Positions 9,027 through 19,650 are shown, numbered from the stretch's first letter. The stretch: DNA of 64,000 nucleotides from Oceanospirillaceae bacterium (GCA_015665455.1 JADFAD010000006.1:682001-746000), one strand, 5' to 3'. Program-made: numbers and translations. The notes: generated by a model from the letters alone, not told the origin.

Positions 9027-9554
9027 TTAATCTAAATCAACGTCCACACCCGCTTTCGCTAGGGACTGCTGTACTTTTGGCCCTATTTGGTCAACCAAGT
9101 TATGAATCATTTTAACTGTCGATGTACTCACGTCTTTATGCAAAGCCGTTCGTGTTTCAATAAAACGTTTCCCCGCTTGAGAAGAAAAGAACTGATTAAT
9201 TTCTTGTAACTCCTGCAGCGTAAAATGTTTACTGTACGCTTTAAAGTAAATGTCAAAGAAGTGCTGATTTTCAGAAAGCACTTCAATTTCTTGCGCAACA
9301 ACCGTTTTCACGGTTTGATAATGCAGCTGCTTCATGCCTGAGTTATTCTGGCGAAGCTTACGATTAATTAGTACACCTACTCGATTTTTAATTGGGTCTA
9401 TATTAATCGCTTGGGTAAGTTCAAAGAATCGCGCCACTTCATTGCGCATTGTCTGTTCATCATCAACCAGACGAGCAACATCCGGCGAGCTAGCAGACGC
9501 GTATCCTGAGCAAACAGTTAGAATTAGAATCAGCCACAATCGCATTATATTCAT
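9027..9554 (-). CDS. DUF2059 secreted protein
   Basis: This 175-residue protein begins with a signal peptide (hydrophobic LWLILILTVCSGYASA, cleavage likely after ASA). The mature part is helical. The C-terminal half has the DUF2059 pattern of a tyrosine-rich YFKAYSKHFTLQELQEINQF segment, then SSQAGKRF, seen in many proteobacterial periplasmic proteins of unknown role. A second in-frame ATG lies 9 nt inside. It sits between rlmB and the rpsF operon on the same strand but is probably independent of the latter, which has its own promoter downstream. Function is unknown. Confidence 0.75.
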   Translation of the reverse strand: MNIMRLWLILILTVCSGYASASSPDVARLVDDEQTMRNEVARFFELTQAINIDPIKNRVGVLINRKLRQNNSGMKQLHYQTVKTVVAQEIEVLSENQHFFDIYFKAYSKHFTLQELQEINQFFSSQAGKRFIETRTALHKDVSTSTVKMIHNLVDQIGPKVQQSLAKAGVDVDLD

Positions 9555-9661
9555 ACTTTACACTTAAAATGATAATCAAAGCATCATAATGTTACATTAT
9601 GTTATCTTTGCAAGTACCAACACATGCTTTTGCAAACAAGCTCTCAAATTCACATACGTTT

Positions 9662-10408
9662 TTAGACGGACGACCGCTGCCTGACGGCTTCAAATAAAAT
9701 AACACCACTCGCAACAGACACATTTAGACTACTTACTTCACCTGACATTGGCATATAAGCCAGCTGATCACAGCATTCTCGAGTTAATCGGCGCATCCCC
9801 TTCCCTTCAGCGCCCATAACAATCGCCACAGCCCCTTTCAGGTCCGTTTGATAAATGGAAGCTTTAGCTTCACCCGCTGTACCAGTAATCCATATGCCTT
9901 TTTCTTGAAGCTTTCGTAGACAACGAGCTAAATTGGTAACAGAAATAAACGGCGTGTTTTCAGCGGCGCCACAAGCAACCTTAATTGCAGTACCATTTAA
10001 AGTCCCAGACTTATCCTTAGGGACAATGACCGCGTGAACACCTGCCGCATCTGCAGTTCGAAGACAAGCGCCTATATTATGAGGATCAGTGACCCCATCC
10101 AAAACCAATAAAAAAGGAGGTTCATTGAGCCCATCCAGAATAATATCAAGCTCAGACTCATCTTTTGTATAGTTCTGCTGAGTTTCAACCATCACCCCTT
10201 GATGAACACCGTCAATTTCTTTCTTTTCAAAGAACTCACCATCAACACGATCAACACGAATATGTAAATTCTTTGCGATGTCCATTAAATCATTTACTCG
10301 TTGATTTCTTTTACCGGACAACACATAAAGAGTACTGATTTCCTTTGGATTTTTTTTAATCAAAGAAAAAACAGCATTAATGCCAAATACATAATTCGTG
10401 TCACTCAT
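9662..10408 (-). CDS. rlmB: 23S rRNA (guanosine-2251-2'-O)-methyltransferase RlmB
   Basis: This 248-residue SpoU-family enzyme methylates the ribose of G2251 in the 23S P-loop. The N-terminal substrate-binding domain (about residues 1-75) starts with YVFGINAVFSLIKK. The SPOUT catalytic domain has motif 1 GVTDPHNIGACLRTADAAG, motif 2 AIVMGAEGKGMRRLT and motif 3 MSGEVSSLNVSVASGVILFE, which form the knotted AdoMet site. It follows rnr by about 53 nt on the same strand, the common rnr-rlmB pairing. Confidence 0.95.
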   Translation of the reverse strand: MSDTNYVFGINAVFSLIKKNPKEISTLYVLSGKRNQRVNDLMDIAKNLHIRVDRVDGEFFEKKEIDGVHQGVMVETQQNYTKDESELDIILDGLNEPPFLLVLDGVTDPHNIGACLRTADAAGVHAVIVPKDKSGTLNGTAIKVACGAAENTPFISVTNLARCLRKLQEKGIWITGTAGEAKASIYQTDLKGAVAIVMGAEGKGMRRLTRECCDQLAYMPMSGEVSSLNVSVASGVILFEAVRQRSSV

Positions 10409-10461
10409 TGAGAATACAGCCTTACTTGCTTCAAAATATCTTTAAAAAATGTAAAAAGGAT

Positions 10462-12882
10462 TTATTTCTTTTTAACTGCCGTGCGTTTCGTTTTCTTTTT
10501 AGGCTTCTTTTTCGCCTTCTTTGAATCTGAAACACCGCTCTTTGATGGGACTGAACGCTTTACACCTGAACCAGAGCGTCGACCTTTCTTTTTAGGCCCC
10601 AAACTCTCTTTACCACGGCTTTTCTTTGATTTTCTTACTTTAACAGTGCTTTTATGCCCTGTGAGCTCTAAGTCAATCTTTCGCTCATCCAAATCCACTC
10701 TAACAACCCGCACCTCTACGCTGTCACCGAGGGCATACGCAGTACCACTTCTCTCACCAACCAACATATGTCGGGCTGAATCAAAGTCATAATAATCACG
10801 AGTCAAATTACTGACATGCACCAACCCTTCTACATAGACATCGGTCAATTCAATGAACAAACCAAAACCTGTTACGGCCGTAATCACACCAGGAAAGACA
10901 TCACCAACCCGGCCTTCCATGTATTCACATTTAAGAAACGCCATAACATCACGAGATGCATCATCTGCTCGGCGCTCAGCCATAGAACACTGCTCACCTA
11001 GAACAAGCAAAGCCCCCATATCATAAGGGTAGATTTTCTCTTTCTTAAGCGCCTCTGCGCCCTCAACCCTTAAAATATTAGTACTGCTCTCAAACTCAAC
11101 GGCGTCTGAACGAATCGCACTACGAAGCGCACGATGCACCATCAGATCCGGATAACGACGAATAGGAGACGTGAAATGCGTATACTCAGGATAAGCCAAT
11201 CCAAAGTGCCCTTGATTATCAGGCTGATAAACCGCTTGGCTCAATGACCGAAGCATCATTGTTTGAATCAAATGACGATCAGGCCGCCCTTCGATCTGCT
11301 GGGCCAACAACAAATAATCACCAGGTGTTGGCTTTAAACCGCCTTCGAGCATCAACCCACGTTCAAACAAGAACTCCTTCAGGTTGACTAAGCGCTCTTC
11401 CTTAGGGCCTTCATGAACGCGATAAAGACTCTCAATTTTATGCTTTCGCATAAATCGAGCCGCAGCCACGTTAGCACTCAACATGCACTCTTCAATAATC
11501 CGATGCGCTTCATTACGAACAACAGGAACAATCGTTTCTATCTTTCTCTCTGAAGAGAAAATAATACGCGTTTCTGTCGTATCAAAGTCCATTGCCCCAC
11601 GCTCGACTCGACGCGAAACTAATTGCTTGTAAAGTTCATACAACTCACGAACATGAGGAACAATATGCGGCGCTTCTTGTTTAAAATGCTGAGCTTCTTT
11701 TGATCGTGGTTTTTCAATTAACGCAGACACTCGATTATAAGTAAGGCGGGCATGAGAACGTATAACTGCCTCATAAAACTTATAACGACTCATTCTACCT
11801 TCAGCACTGATGCTCATTTCGCACACCATAGCCAAACGATCCACTAAAGGTTTTAACGAACACAAGCCGTTCGATAGTACCTCTGGCAACATAGGAACAA
11901 CATAACCAGGAAAATATACCGAAGTTGCTCTATTTTGCGCTTCTTTATCCAACTCTGTTTTTAATTGAACATAATGTGAGACATCAGCAATGGCAACGAT
12001 TAAGCGCCAACCGCCCCCTTTCTTTTTCTCACAATAAACAGCGTCATCGAAATCTTTGGCATCCTCACCATCAATGGTAACAAGTGGTAACTCTCGTAAA
12101 TCAATTCTATTCTGCTTCGCGTCTTCAGGAACCTCTTCAGTGAAACCTGATACCTCCCTTAAGAGATCTTGAGTCCACTCATTAGGAATATCGTGGGTAT
12201 GCAATGCAACATCTATTTCCATCCCTGGCGCCAAATGATCGCCCAGAATTTTTATTACCTTGCCAGACGCCTTCTCTCTACGCGATGGATGGCGTTCAAT
12301 TTGAACAACCACGTACTGCCCCGTTCCTGCATCACCTTGACTGCCCGCCGGTATATACACTTCTTGAGACATTCTACGGCTATCAGGGACGACAAAACCT
12401 GCATTTCCATCCGCATAATAGCGCCCCACGAGTTCAACTGTGTTTCGCTTTAAAATCTGAATAATTCGAGCTTCACGGCGCCCTTTATGATCAATTCCAC
12501 TGACCATAACGCGGACTAAATCGCCGTCAAACACTTTGCCCATTTCTCGGGCATTCAAATACAAGTCTTTCGAATCATCGTCCGGCTTCACAAAACCAAA
12601 ACCATCACGATGACCAATAACCACACCATCAAACGTTGGTATAGCCGATATAGGTTGGTAGCGTTGCTGCCTATCACTGACTAACTGGCCATCACGCGCC
12701 ATCGCAATTAATCTGCGACGAATGGCTTCCACCCGCTCATTATCAAAAATTTCAAATGACGAGCATAGCTGCATGTGAGTCAAAGCCTTACCAGCTTGCT
12801 CCAAGTAAGATGTAATAAATTCACGGCTCGGCACCGGATTTTCATATTTATCAGCTTCACGCTGACTGTTAGGATCTTTCAA
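10462..12882 (-). CDS. rnr: Ribonuclease R
   Basis: This 806-residue 3'-5' exoribonuclease degrades structured RNA and helps in rRNA and tmRNA quality control. Order: an N-terminal helix-turn-helix-like region, two cold-shock domains (about residues 75-240), the RNB catalytic domain with TIDGEDAKDFDDAVYC carrying the metal-binding aspartates, an S1 domain (about 650-735), and a tail of some 60 residues very rich in Lys, Arg and Ser. The first codon is TTG at 12882, with AGGA upstream. Its residues (READKYENPVPSRE) align with the known N-terminus of Pseudomonas RNase R, so a TTG start is likely. Confidence 0.95.
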   Translation of the reverse strand: MKDPNSQREADKYENPVPSREFITSYLEQAGKALTHMQLCSSFEIFDNERVEAIRRRLIAMARDGQLVSDRQQRYQPISAIPTFDGVVIGHRDGFGFVKPDDDSKDLYLNAREMGKVFDGDLVRVMVSGIDHKGRREARIIQILKRNTVELVGRYYADGNAGFVVPDSRRMSQEVYIPAGSQGDAGTGQYVVVQIERHPSRREKASGKVIKILGDHLAPGMEIDVALHTHDIPNEWTQDLLREVSGFTEEVPEDAKQNRIDLRELPLVTIDGEDAKDFDDAVYCEKKKGGGWRLIVAIADVSHYVQLKTELDKEAQNRATSVYFPGYVVPMLPEVLSNGLCSLKPLVDRLAMVCEMSISAEGRMSRYKFYEAVIRSHARLTYNRVSALIEKPRSKEAQHFKQEAPHIVPHVRELYELYKQLVSRRVERGAMDFDTTETRIIFSSERKIETIVPVVRNEAHRIIEECMLSANVAAARFMRKHKIESLYRVHEGPKEERLVNLKEFLFERGLMLEGGLKPTPGDYLLLAQQIEGRPDRHLIQTMMLRSLSQAVYQPDNQGHFGLAYPEYTHFTSPIRRYPDLMVHRALRSAIRSDAVEFESSTNILRVEGAEALKKEKIYPYDMGALLVLGEQCSMAERRADDASRDVMAFLKCEYMEGRVGDVFPGVITAVTGFGLFIELTDVYVEGLVHVSNLTRDYYDFDSARHMLVGERSGTAYALGDSVEVRVVRVDLDERKIDLELTGHKSTVKVRKSKKSRGKESLGPKKKGRRSGSGVKRSVPSKSGVSDSKKAKKKPKKKTKRTAVKKK

Positions 12883-12980
12883 TTCAATTTTCCTATTACG
12901 CCCGATCAGGCTCTTTTCTTTTAAGTTTAATACAAATCACTTGGTCTTCTTTAAAAGAAACAACTCAGTTATTACTAAAT

Positions 12981-13007
12981 AAAAAAGGGGCCGAAGCCCC
13001 TTTTTTT
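12981..13007 (-). terminator. Terminator after purA with a UUCG tetraloop
   Basis: On the - strand a GGGGC stem closes a TTCG loop, pairs with GCCCC and is followed by a T run; the A tract on the other side extends the stem. It begins right after the purA stop. The symmetric tails could also stop + strand transcription, but both neighbours (purA, rnr) are on the - strand. Confidence 0.9.
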
Positions 13008-13009
13008 CA

Positions 13010-14323
<1,314 letters not shown>

Positions 14324-14340
14324 CTAAACACAAAGATTAA

Positions 14341-15516
14341 TTAAACTTTTCGATCAACAACACACCATTGACCATCTTTCTGGTCAATCAACGCGTCACT
14401 GCTTTCAATATCAGAGTCAGCCAACTGTCGAATAACTCGACAACCGTCCGCTCTTAATTGTTTGATGTACTCAAATAAGCCTTCTTCGTCCGTACTTGGC
14501 GCAAGAATCACTTTTTGAGTTCCTATGGATATCTCTGAAACATCAGCCACTTTCAATAAGTTAAGGCTAAAGCCTGTTGCAGGACGAGCACGCCCAAAAA
14601 CTTTACCTGTTTCATCATATCGACCACCAGACGCAAGAGGTTGACTACCACCCGTTTTATAAGCAGCAAACACCATCCCTGTATGATAGTTGTATCCACG
14701 CAATTCACTCAAATCCATATACAAGTTAACATTTGGATAACGAGCATTTATTCGATTAACTAACTGCTTCAGCTCATCAATTGCCTCAACGGCATCTGCT
14801 GATAATGGCGCAACAAGTTCTCGTATTGTTGAGATTACTTCAGGACCACCGCATATATATGCTAACTGACGAACCGCCTCTCCTAACGACTGATTTCTAA
14901 AATACTTAGGAACAAACGCTTCCAGTTCAGGCAAGGCTTTCCTAGCTAGAATATCAAACAGTTGAGTCTCTAGATCTTTTTCAAGACCCGCTTTCAACAT
15001 TAGCTGACGAAACACACCAACGTGACCTAAATCTAAAGTAACACTACTAATACCCGCAGCATTCAAAGATTCGATCATTAGAGAGACGACTTCAAAATCA
15101 CTCTCAACACCCGCATGACCATAGATCTCAGCACCAAGCTGAATCGGGTTGCGAGTATCCATAATATTAGCTGCTTTTGTATGCAAGACCTGACCTGCAT
15201 AACAAAAACGAGAAACACCTTCACGAGCCAAGGAGTGTGCATCAATTCGTGCAACTTGAGGTGTAATATCCGCTCGAATCCCCATAAGACGACCATTTAA
15301 TTGATCCGTCACCTTAAAGGTTTGAGTATCCAGATCATGACCTACACCGGTCAAAAGGGATTCCAAATACTCCATCATAGGCGGCATCACTTGGTCATAT
15401 CCCCAAGTTTGATACAAGCCCAGTAAATTTGATCGTAATGCTTCAATACATTTTGCCTTTGGAGGAAGTATGTCTTCCACACCTTCAGGCAATAACCAAC
15501 GATCCGCAATCGTCAT
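14341..15516 (-). CDS. hisZ: ATP phosphoribosyltransferase regulatory subunit HisZ
   Basis: This 391-residue protein is a histidyl-tRNA-synthetase paralogue that has lost aminoacylation and instead activates the short form of HisG, the first enzyme of histidine synthesis. The class II synthetase fold is visible in LLPEGVEDILPPKA, the motif 2-like RADITPQVARIDAHSL and a late GGRYDETGKVFGRARPATGF. No C-terminal anticodon-binding domain is present. That, and the position next to purA, favour HisZ over HisS. It implies a short-form hisG elsewhere in the genome. Confidence 0.93.
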   Translation of the reverse strand: MTIADRWLLPEGVEDILPPKAKCIEALRSNLLGLYQTWGYDQVMPPMMEYLESLLTGVGHDLDTQTFKVTDQLNGRLMGIRADITPQVARIDAHSLAREGVSRFCYAGQVLHTKAANIMDTRNPIQLGAEIYGHAGVESDFEVVSLMIESLNAAGISSVTLDLGHVGVFRQLMLKAGLEKDLETQLFDILARKALPELEAFVPKYFRNQSLGEAVRQLAYICGGPEVISTIRELVAPLSADAVEAIDELKQLVNRINARYPNVNLYMDLSELRGYNYHTGMVFAAYKTGGSQPLASGGRYDETGKVFGRARPATGFSLNLLKVADVSEISIGTQKVILAPSTDEEGLFEYIKQLRADGCRVIRQLADSDIESSDALIDQKDGQWCVVDRKV

Positions 15517-15562
15517 ATATCGACTTCCTGCTTCTTTTAAAGAAGTAATATTCCACAGACAT

Positions 15563-15760
15563 TTAGACTAAAAAATAAAGAAGAACAACGCCTGCAATCA
15601 TAGAGCCTAATCCAATCTTTCGAATCGTAGCATCACTTGTCTGGGCTATACGGCTAACCGTCTCTCGCCATTGCTGAGGAGCAAGAAAAGGCACAACACC
15701 TTCAAACACCAACATTAGGCAAAAACCAGCAATCAGACTATTTAGAAATTGATCCGACAT
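15563..15760 (-). CDS. DUF2065 small membrane protein, YjeT-like
   Basis: This 65-residue protein has two hydrophobic segments, one at the N-terminus (FLNSLIAGFCLMLVFEGVV) and one at the C-terminus (IGLGSMIAGVVLLYFLV), around a short loop with PFLAPQQWRETV. That pattern is the DUF2065 family (E. coli YjeT), typically found between hflC and hisZ or purA. Its role is unknown; topology suggests an inner-membrane hairpin. A terminator T run ends only 21 nt before its ATG and no good ribosome-binding site is visible, so its expression is probably low or regulated. Confidence 0.8.
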   Translation of the reverse strand: MSDQFLNSLIAGFCLMLVFEGVVPFLAPQQWRETVSRIAQTSDATIRKIGLGSMIAGVVLLYFLV

Positions 15761-15781
15761 AAATCAGGCTTTCTCAAACAC

Positions 15782-15806
15782 AAAAAAACCGGGTCTACGA
15801 CCCGGT
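15782..15806 (-). terminator. Terminator between hflC and yjeT
   Basis: ACCGGGTC (15788-15795) and GACCCGGT (15799-15806) form a perfect 8-bp stem with a 3-nt loop. On the - strand it runs directly into seven T residues, so it should end the hflX-hflK-hflC transcript. Confidence 0.9.
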
Positions 15807-15861
15807 GCGGTATGATAGCACGAACTATCTAAATAACCCCAATAAAAAGCGGATCATTTAT

Positions 15862-16734
15862 TTAATTTCCTTTAGGCGCCCCTAAATACTTAAAGAAGTC
15901 ACTGTCTGAATCAAGAATCATTACATCACCATCAGACTTAAACGTCTCTTTATAAGCATTTAAACTGCGAACAAAAGAATAGAACTCAGGATCTTTATTA
16001 AATGCTTCAGCATAAATAGCCGCTGCCTTTGCGTCACCCTCGCCTCGAACTTTTTCAGCATCACGATAAGCGTTCGCTTCGATAATAGTACGACGACGAT
16101 CTGCATCTGCACGTATACCTTCAGCCTGCTCTTTACCACGAGAACGATACTCTCTCGCCTCACGTTGACGCTCACTTCGCATACGCTTATAAACATCTTC
16201 GTTTACACGCTCAGGCAACTCAATACCTTTCACTCGAATATCAAGAAACTCAACACCGATATCAGCCAAGACAACCTGAGTTAGTCTCTCTGTCAATTCA
16301 GTCATCAACTCATCACGCTGACCAGAAATAACTTCATGAACGGTTCTTTGAGCAAACTGACGGCGCAAACCATCATCTACTCGAGAAGCCAACAAACGAG
16401 AAGCAGCAATTTCGTCACCAGAAGTAGCCGTATAGTACTTAGATACATCCTTAATTCGCCATTTAACAAACGAATCTACGATTAGAGGTTTCTTATCTTG
16501 AGTCAAATAGTTTTGAGGCGTGTAGTCCAAAGTAAGCACTCGCGCATCAAATTTACGAACTTTATGAACCCCAGGCACCTTAAAGTGCAAACCTGGCTCA
16601 ATATCAGGATTTACCACTTCACCAAACTGAAGTAATACCGCCTTTTCTGTCTCTTTAATAATGTAAGCAGAATTCGAACCTACAACAATGGTAAGTAAAA
16701 TAACAATAGCGAAAACTAAGCCTTTAGATGACAT
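15862..16734 (-). CDS. hflC: Protease modulator HflC
   Basis: This 290-residue SPFH-family protein forms, with HflK, a large periplasm-facing membrane cage that surrounds and modulates the AAA protease FtsH. A single N-terminal membrane anchor (GLVFAIVILLTIVVGSNSAYI) is followed by the SPFH/band-7 domain (about residues 20-190) and a coiled region rich in Arg, Glu and Ala. Its ATG overlaps the hflK stop in the TAATG arrangement at 16732-16736, which implies translational coupling. A terminator follows. Confidence 0.95.
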   Translation of the reverse strand: MSSKGLVFAIVILLTIVVGSNSAYIIKETEKAVLLQFGEVVNPDIEPGLHFKVPGVHKVRKFDARVLTLDYTPQNYLTQDKKPLIVDSFVKWRIKDVSKYYTATSGDEIAASRLLASRVDDGLRRQFAQRTVHEVISGQRDELMTELTERLTQVVLADIGVEFLDIRVKGIELPERVNEDVYKRMRSERQREAREYRSRGKEQAEGIRADADRRRTIIEANAYRDAEKVRGEGDAKAAAIYAEAFNKDPEFYSFVRSLNAYKETFKSDGDVMILDSDSDFFKYLGAPKGN

Positions 16735-17885
16735 TATCTTACCTCCCTTGTACGACGAACACTGGACTGTCGCTGTCGAATTTCATCAACAACCTGTCGA
16801 GTAACTTTATCAAGATCTGATGTAGTCAATGATTGAGAACCTGAATCAGCTCCTCCCTCACTGGATCTATTGCCTACCAGCTTATCCAAAGGTAGGTACA
16901 TCATGTTATTACCACCTTCAACATCAACCAATACTTTCGGAGTGCTCGATAGCACATCCTGCATAGAGTCAATGTACATACGCTCACGAGTCACTTGAGG
17001 AGAACGTTTATATTCAACCAACAGCTGATCAAATCGAGCAGCCTCACCGATTGCTTTAGCAATAACTTTTTCTTTATAAGCATTCGATTCTTCTAGTTGA
17101 CGCTGAGCCTGACCTCGAGCCTCTGGAATAATACCATTCGCATAAGTTTCTGCTTCATTACGCAAGCGAACTTCATCCTCACGAGCCTTAGTAACATCTA
17201 AGAAAGCATCAGAAACTTCTTGAGGAGCATGAGCGCCCTCTAAGTTAACCTTACTCACAGAAAGACCTGTTCCATATGAATCCAAATATTTTTGAATACG
17301 AACATGAACTTCTGCCGCTAAGTTTTCACGCCCTTCCGTCAATACAAAATGCATTTCAGAAGAACCAACTTCATGCCTCAGCGCACTTTCAGCAGCTTGC
17401 TTCAAGCTACCTTTAGGGTCTCGAACATTCAGCACATAGCTCTTAATGTCGCTAATTACGTACTGGATAGAAATGGACACATCAACGATGTTCTCATCTT
17501 CAGTCAACATCTTAGAAGAACTACGATGCTCCTGAACCTGAGTTACGTTTTCTTTAGTCAACGTATCAATTAACGGAATCTTAAACTGAAGACCAGGCCC
17601 CAAAGTTTCGTAATACTTACCGAGCCTAAGAATGACAGCCTGTTCCTTCTGATCAATAATATTAACTGAATCATAAATTGCAGCAATAACACCCAAGATC
17701 ATAACTAAAACAACGATAGGGCCGAAACTGCCTGAGCTCCCCCCTGATGGAGGCTTACTTCCGAACAAGCCGCCCATTTTATCCATTGCTTTTTTAATCA
17801 CTTCATCCAAATCAGGTGGGCCATCATTTCCACGACGTCCACCCCAAGGGTCTTGATTATTGCCACCCGGCTCGTTCCAGGCCAT
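16734..17885 (-). CDS. hflK: FtsH protease modulator HflK
   Basis: This 383-residue partner of HflC starts with a Gly/Pro/Asn-rich cytoplasmic stretch (MAWNEPGGNNQDPWGG), then a membrane segment near residues 53-72 (FGPIVVLVMILGVIAAIY), the band-7 domain and a coiled C-terminal part. Its tail (STPKVLVDVEGGNNMMYLPLDKL) is typical of HflK. ATGGAG serves as ribosome-binding site. Gene order hflX-hflK-hflC is the standard one, and the 1-nt overlap with hflC suggests balanced synthesis of the two subunits. Confidence 0.96.
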   Translation of the reverse strand: MAWNEPGGNNQDPWGGRRGNDGPPDLDEVIKKAMDKMGGLFGSKPPSGGSSGSFGPIVVLVMILGVIAAIYDSVNIIDQKEQAVILRLGKYYETLGPGLQFKIPLIDTLTKENVTQVQEHRSSSKMLTEDENIVDVSISIQYVISDIKSYVLNVRDPKGSLKQAAESALRHEVGSSEMHFVLTEGRENLAAEVHVRIQKYLDSYGTGLSVSKVNLEGAHAPQEVSDAFLDVTKAREDEVRLRNEAETYANGIIPEARGQAQRQLEESNAYKEKVIAKAIGEAARFDQLLVEYKRSPQVTRERMYIDSMQDVLSSTPKVLVDVEGGNNMMYLPLDKLVGNRSSEGGADSGSQSLTTSDLDKVTRQVVDEIRQRQSSVRRTREVR

Positions 17886-17964
17886 GTCGACACTCCATTA
17901 AAATTCTAAAAAGGCACAAAAGTTTATCCAATTGCGCGTAATAAATGTAGATAAATCTTACGAT

Positions 17965-19275
17965 TTATTCCCAATCTTCCTTCTCATCCTCAGGTAAATA
18001 ACCTTTTGGATCAACACCTGACTGCCGTAATACCTTCATTAGATCCGATTTGGGCCCTAGAACATCAAGAACATAACGCCCTTGTTCATCGAACGCCTCA
18101 CCTTCAAGTAAATCAAGTTCATACAGCTTTGCTCTTACACCTGCATTCACATGCTCAATAACCCATGTACCTTTAAAGACATCATCGGCCAACAGCTCAC
18201 CTAAAGATTCCAGTAAGCCATCGAAACCCAATTGATCCTTTGCAGATAACCAAACCTTAACAGGTCGACCCAGATCATCACGCTCAACTCTAGGCTCTGC
18301 ATTACTTAAGCAATCGATTTTATTAAAAACATGCAAACAAGGTATCTCATCTGCACCAATTTCCTTTAGAACCACATCGACCTGCTCTATATTGTCATAA
18401 CGCTGATCATCACTGGCATCAACAACATGCAACAACAAATCAGCCTCACAAGTCTCCTCCAATGTTGCGCGAAACGCCTGAACTAACTTATGCGGCAAGT
18501 CACGAATAAACCCAACCGTATCAGCCATAACAACTGGCCCCATGGCAGGTAAAGTAATTCGACGCAGAGTAGGATCTAACGTTGCAAACAACTGATCCGC
18601 AGCATAAACATCTGCATTCGTTAACGCGTTAAACAGTGTTGATTTTCCTGCGTTGGTATAACCAACAATCGAAATAGTCGGTATAGATGAACGACGACGA
18701 GCTCGACGACCTTGATCACGCTGCTGTCGAACCTTGGTCAATCGCTTCTGAATCGTTTTAACTCGATCACGAAGCAAACGACGATCAGACTCAAGCTGGG
18801 TTTCACCCGGCCCTCGCATGCCAATACCGCCCTTCTGACGCTCCAAGTGCGTCCAACCTCGAATCAAGCGCGTCGACATGTGCTGAAGCTGCGCTAGCTC
18901 CACCTGTAACTTACCCTCATGCGTACGAGCTCTTTGGGCAAAGATATCCAAAATTAACGTTGTACGATCAAGCACTCGACACTGGAATTCAGCTTCCAAG
19001 TTTCGTTCCTGACTGGGTCTTAGCGCATGATTAAAGATAACCATCTCGGCTTCGTGAAGCTCTATGGCCTGTTTGATTTCCTCTAATTTACCCTGCCCAA
19101 CAAAAAATTTAGAGCTAGGCTGACTTCTCGAACCTTTGATTAAACAAGCTGTTTCAGCGCCTGCAGAATCAACAAGATCTTGAAATTCATCGATATCATC
19201 GGAGTTTTTTTCAGATGTGAAGTCTAGATGAACAAGTACTGCAAGTTCACCACCTTCGGGACGTTCAAATAACAA
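17965..19275 (-). CDS. hflX: Ribosome-associated GTPase HflX
   Basis: This GTPase splits stalled ribosomes under stress. About 436 residues follow from the TTG at 19275, which I prefer as start. The residues after it (LFERPEGGELAVLVHLD) align with the N-terminus of Pseudomonas HflX, and GGGAGG lies 4 nt upstream; an ATG at 19290 and a longer frame to 19329 lack a ribosome-binding site. The HflX N-domain ends near the glycine-rich GGIGMRGPGETQLESDRRLL, and the G domain carries GYTNAGKSTLFNAL (G1), DTVGFIRDLP (G3) and FNKID (G4). It is 124 nt downstream of hfq in the classic miaA-hfq-hflX order. Confidence 0.94.
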   Translation of the reverse strand: MLFERPEGGELAVLVHLDFTSEKNSDDIDEFQDLVDSAGAETACLIKGSRSQPSSKFFVGQGKLEEIKQAIELHEAEMVIFNHALRPSQERNLEAEFQCRVLDRTTLILDIFAQRARTHEGKLQVELAQLQHMSTRLIRGWTHLERQKGGIGMRGPGETQLESDRRLLRDRVKTIQKRLTKVRQQRDQGRRARRRSSIPTISIVGYTNAGKSTLFNALTNADVYAADQLFATLDPTLRRITLPAMGPVVMADTVGFIRDLPHKLVQAFRATLEETCEADLLLHVVDASDDQRYDNIEQVDVVLKEIGADEIPCLHVFNKIDCLSNAEPRVERDDLGRPVKVWLSAKDQLGFDGLLESLGELLADDVFKGTWVIEHVNAGVRAKLYELDLLEGEAFDEQGRYVLDVLGPKSDLMKVLRQSGVDPKGYLPEDEKEDWE

Positions 19276-19398
19276 TCGGCCTCCCGGCATAAAAACGACA
19301 AAGCACTTCAAATAAAGTGCTTTTATCAATAACGATCAAACTACTTACATTCTGGCCATCAAAAGAAATGATGCCAAATAAAAGTAATCATTAATCGA

Positions 19399-19650
19399 TT
19401 ACGCTTCTGCACCGTCTTTCTCAGCGACATCCTGCTGAGGTAAACGAACATTTCGAGCAGGCACAATAGTCGAAATTGCGTGCTTATAAACCATCTGACT
19501 TACCGTGTTCTTTAATAAAATAACGAACTGGTCAAATGATTCGATTTGCCCCTGCAATTTAATACCATTAACCAGAAAGATAGATACTGGTATGCGTTCT
19601 TTTCGAAGCACATTTAGATAAGGGTCTTGTAAAGAGTGCCCTTTTGACAT
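19399..19650 (-). CDS. hfq: RNA chaperone Hfq
   Basis: This 83-residue Sm-like protein forms hexamers that pair small RNAs with target mRNAs. The Sm1 motif (about residues 8-50) and Sm2 motif YKHAIS (55-60) are intact. Gln8, Lys31, Gln41, Phe42, Tyr55, Lys56 and His57, known RNA-contact residues of E. coli Hfq, are all present. The C-terminal tail is short and acidic, as in Pseudomonas rather than the long E. coli tail. AAGGAG precedes the ATG. The 126-nt gap to miaA may hold a promoter, but no clear one was seen. Confidence 0.98.
   Translation of the reverse strand: MSKGHSLQDPYLNVLRKERIPVSIFLVNGIKLQGQIESFDQFVILLKNTVSQMVYKHAISTIVPARNVRLPQQDVAEKDGAEA

Noticed and set aside
10481-10792. + strand frame of 103 codons opposite the 3' end of rnr
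   Set aside because: It is the complement of the lysine-rich tail, giving a Phe/Leu-rich artefact, and has no ribosome-binding site.
12169-12464. Two overlapping + strand frames opposite rnr
   Set aside because: They lie fully inside the well-conserved RNase R gene, lack ribosome-binding sites and look like the complement of its codon pattern.
12883-13009. Possible tRNA-Leu upstream of rnr, as in Pseudomonas
   Set aside because: No cloverleaf or T-loop sequence is present in this spacer; elsewhere in the window I also noticed no T-loop consensus.
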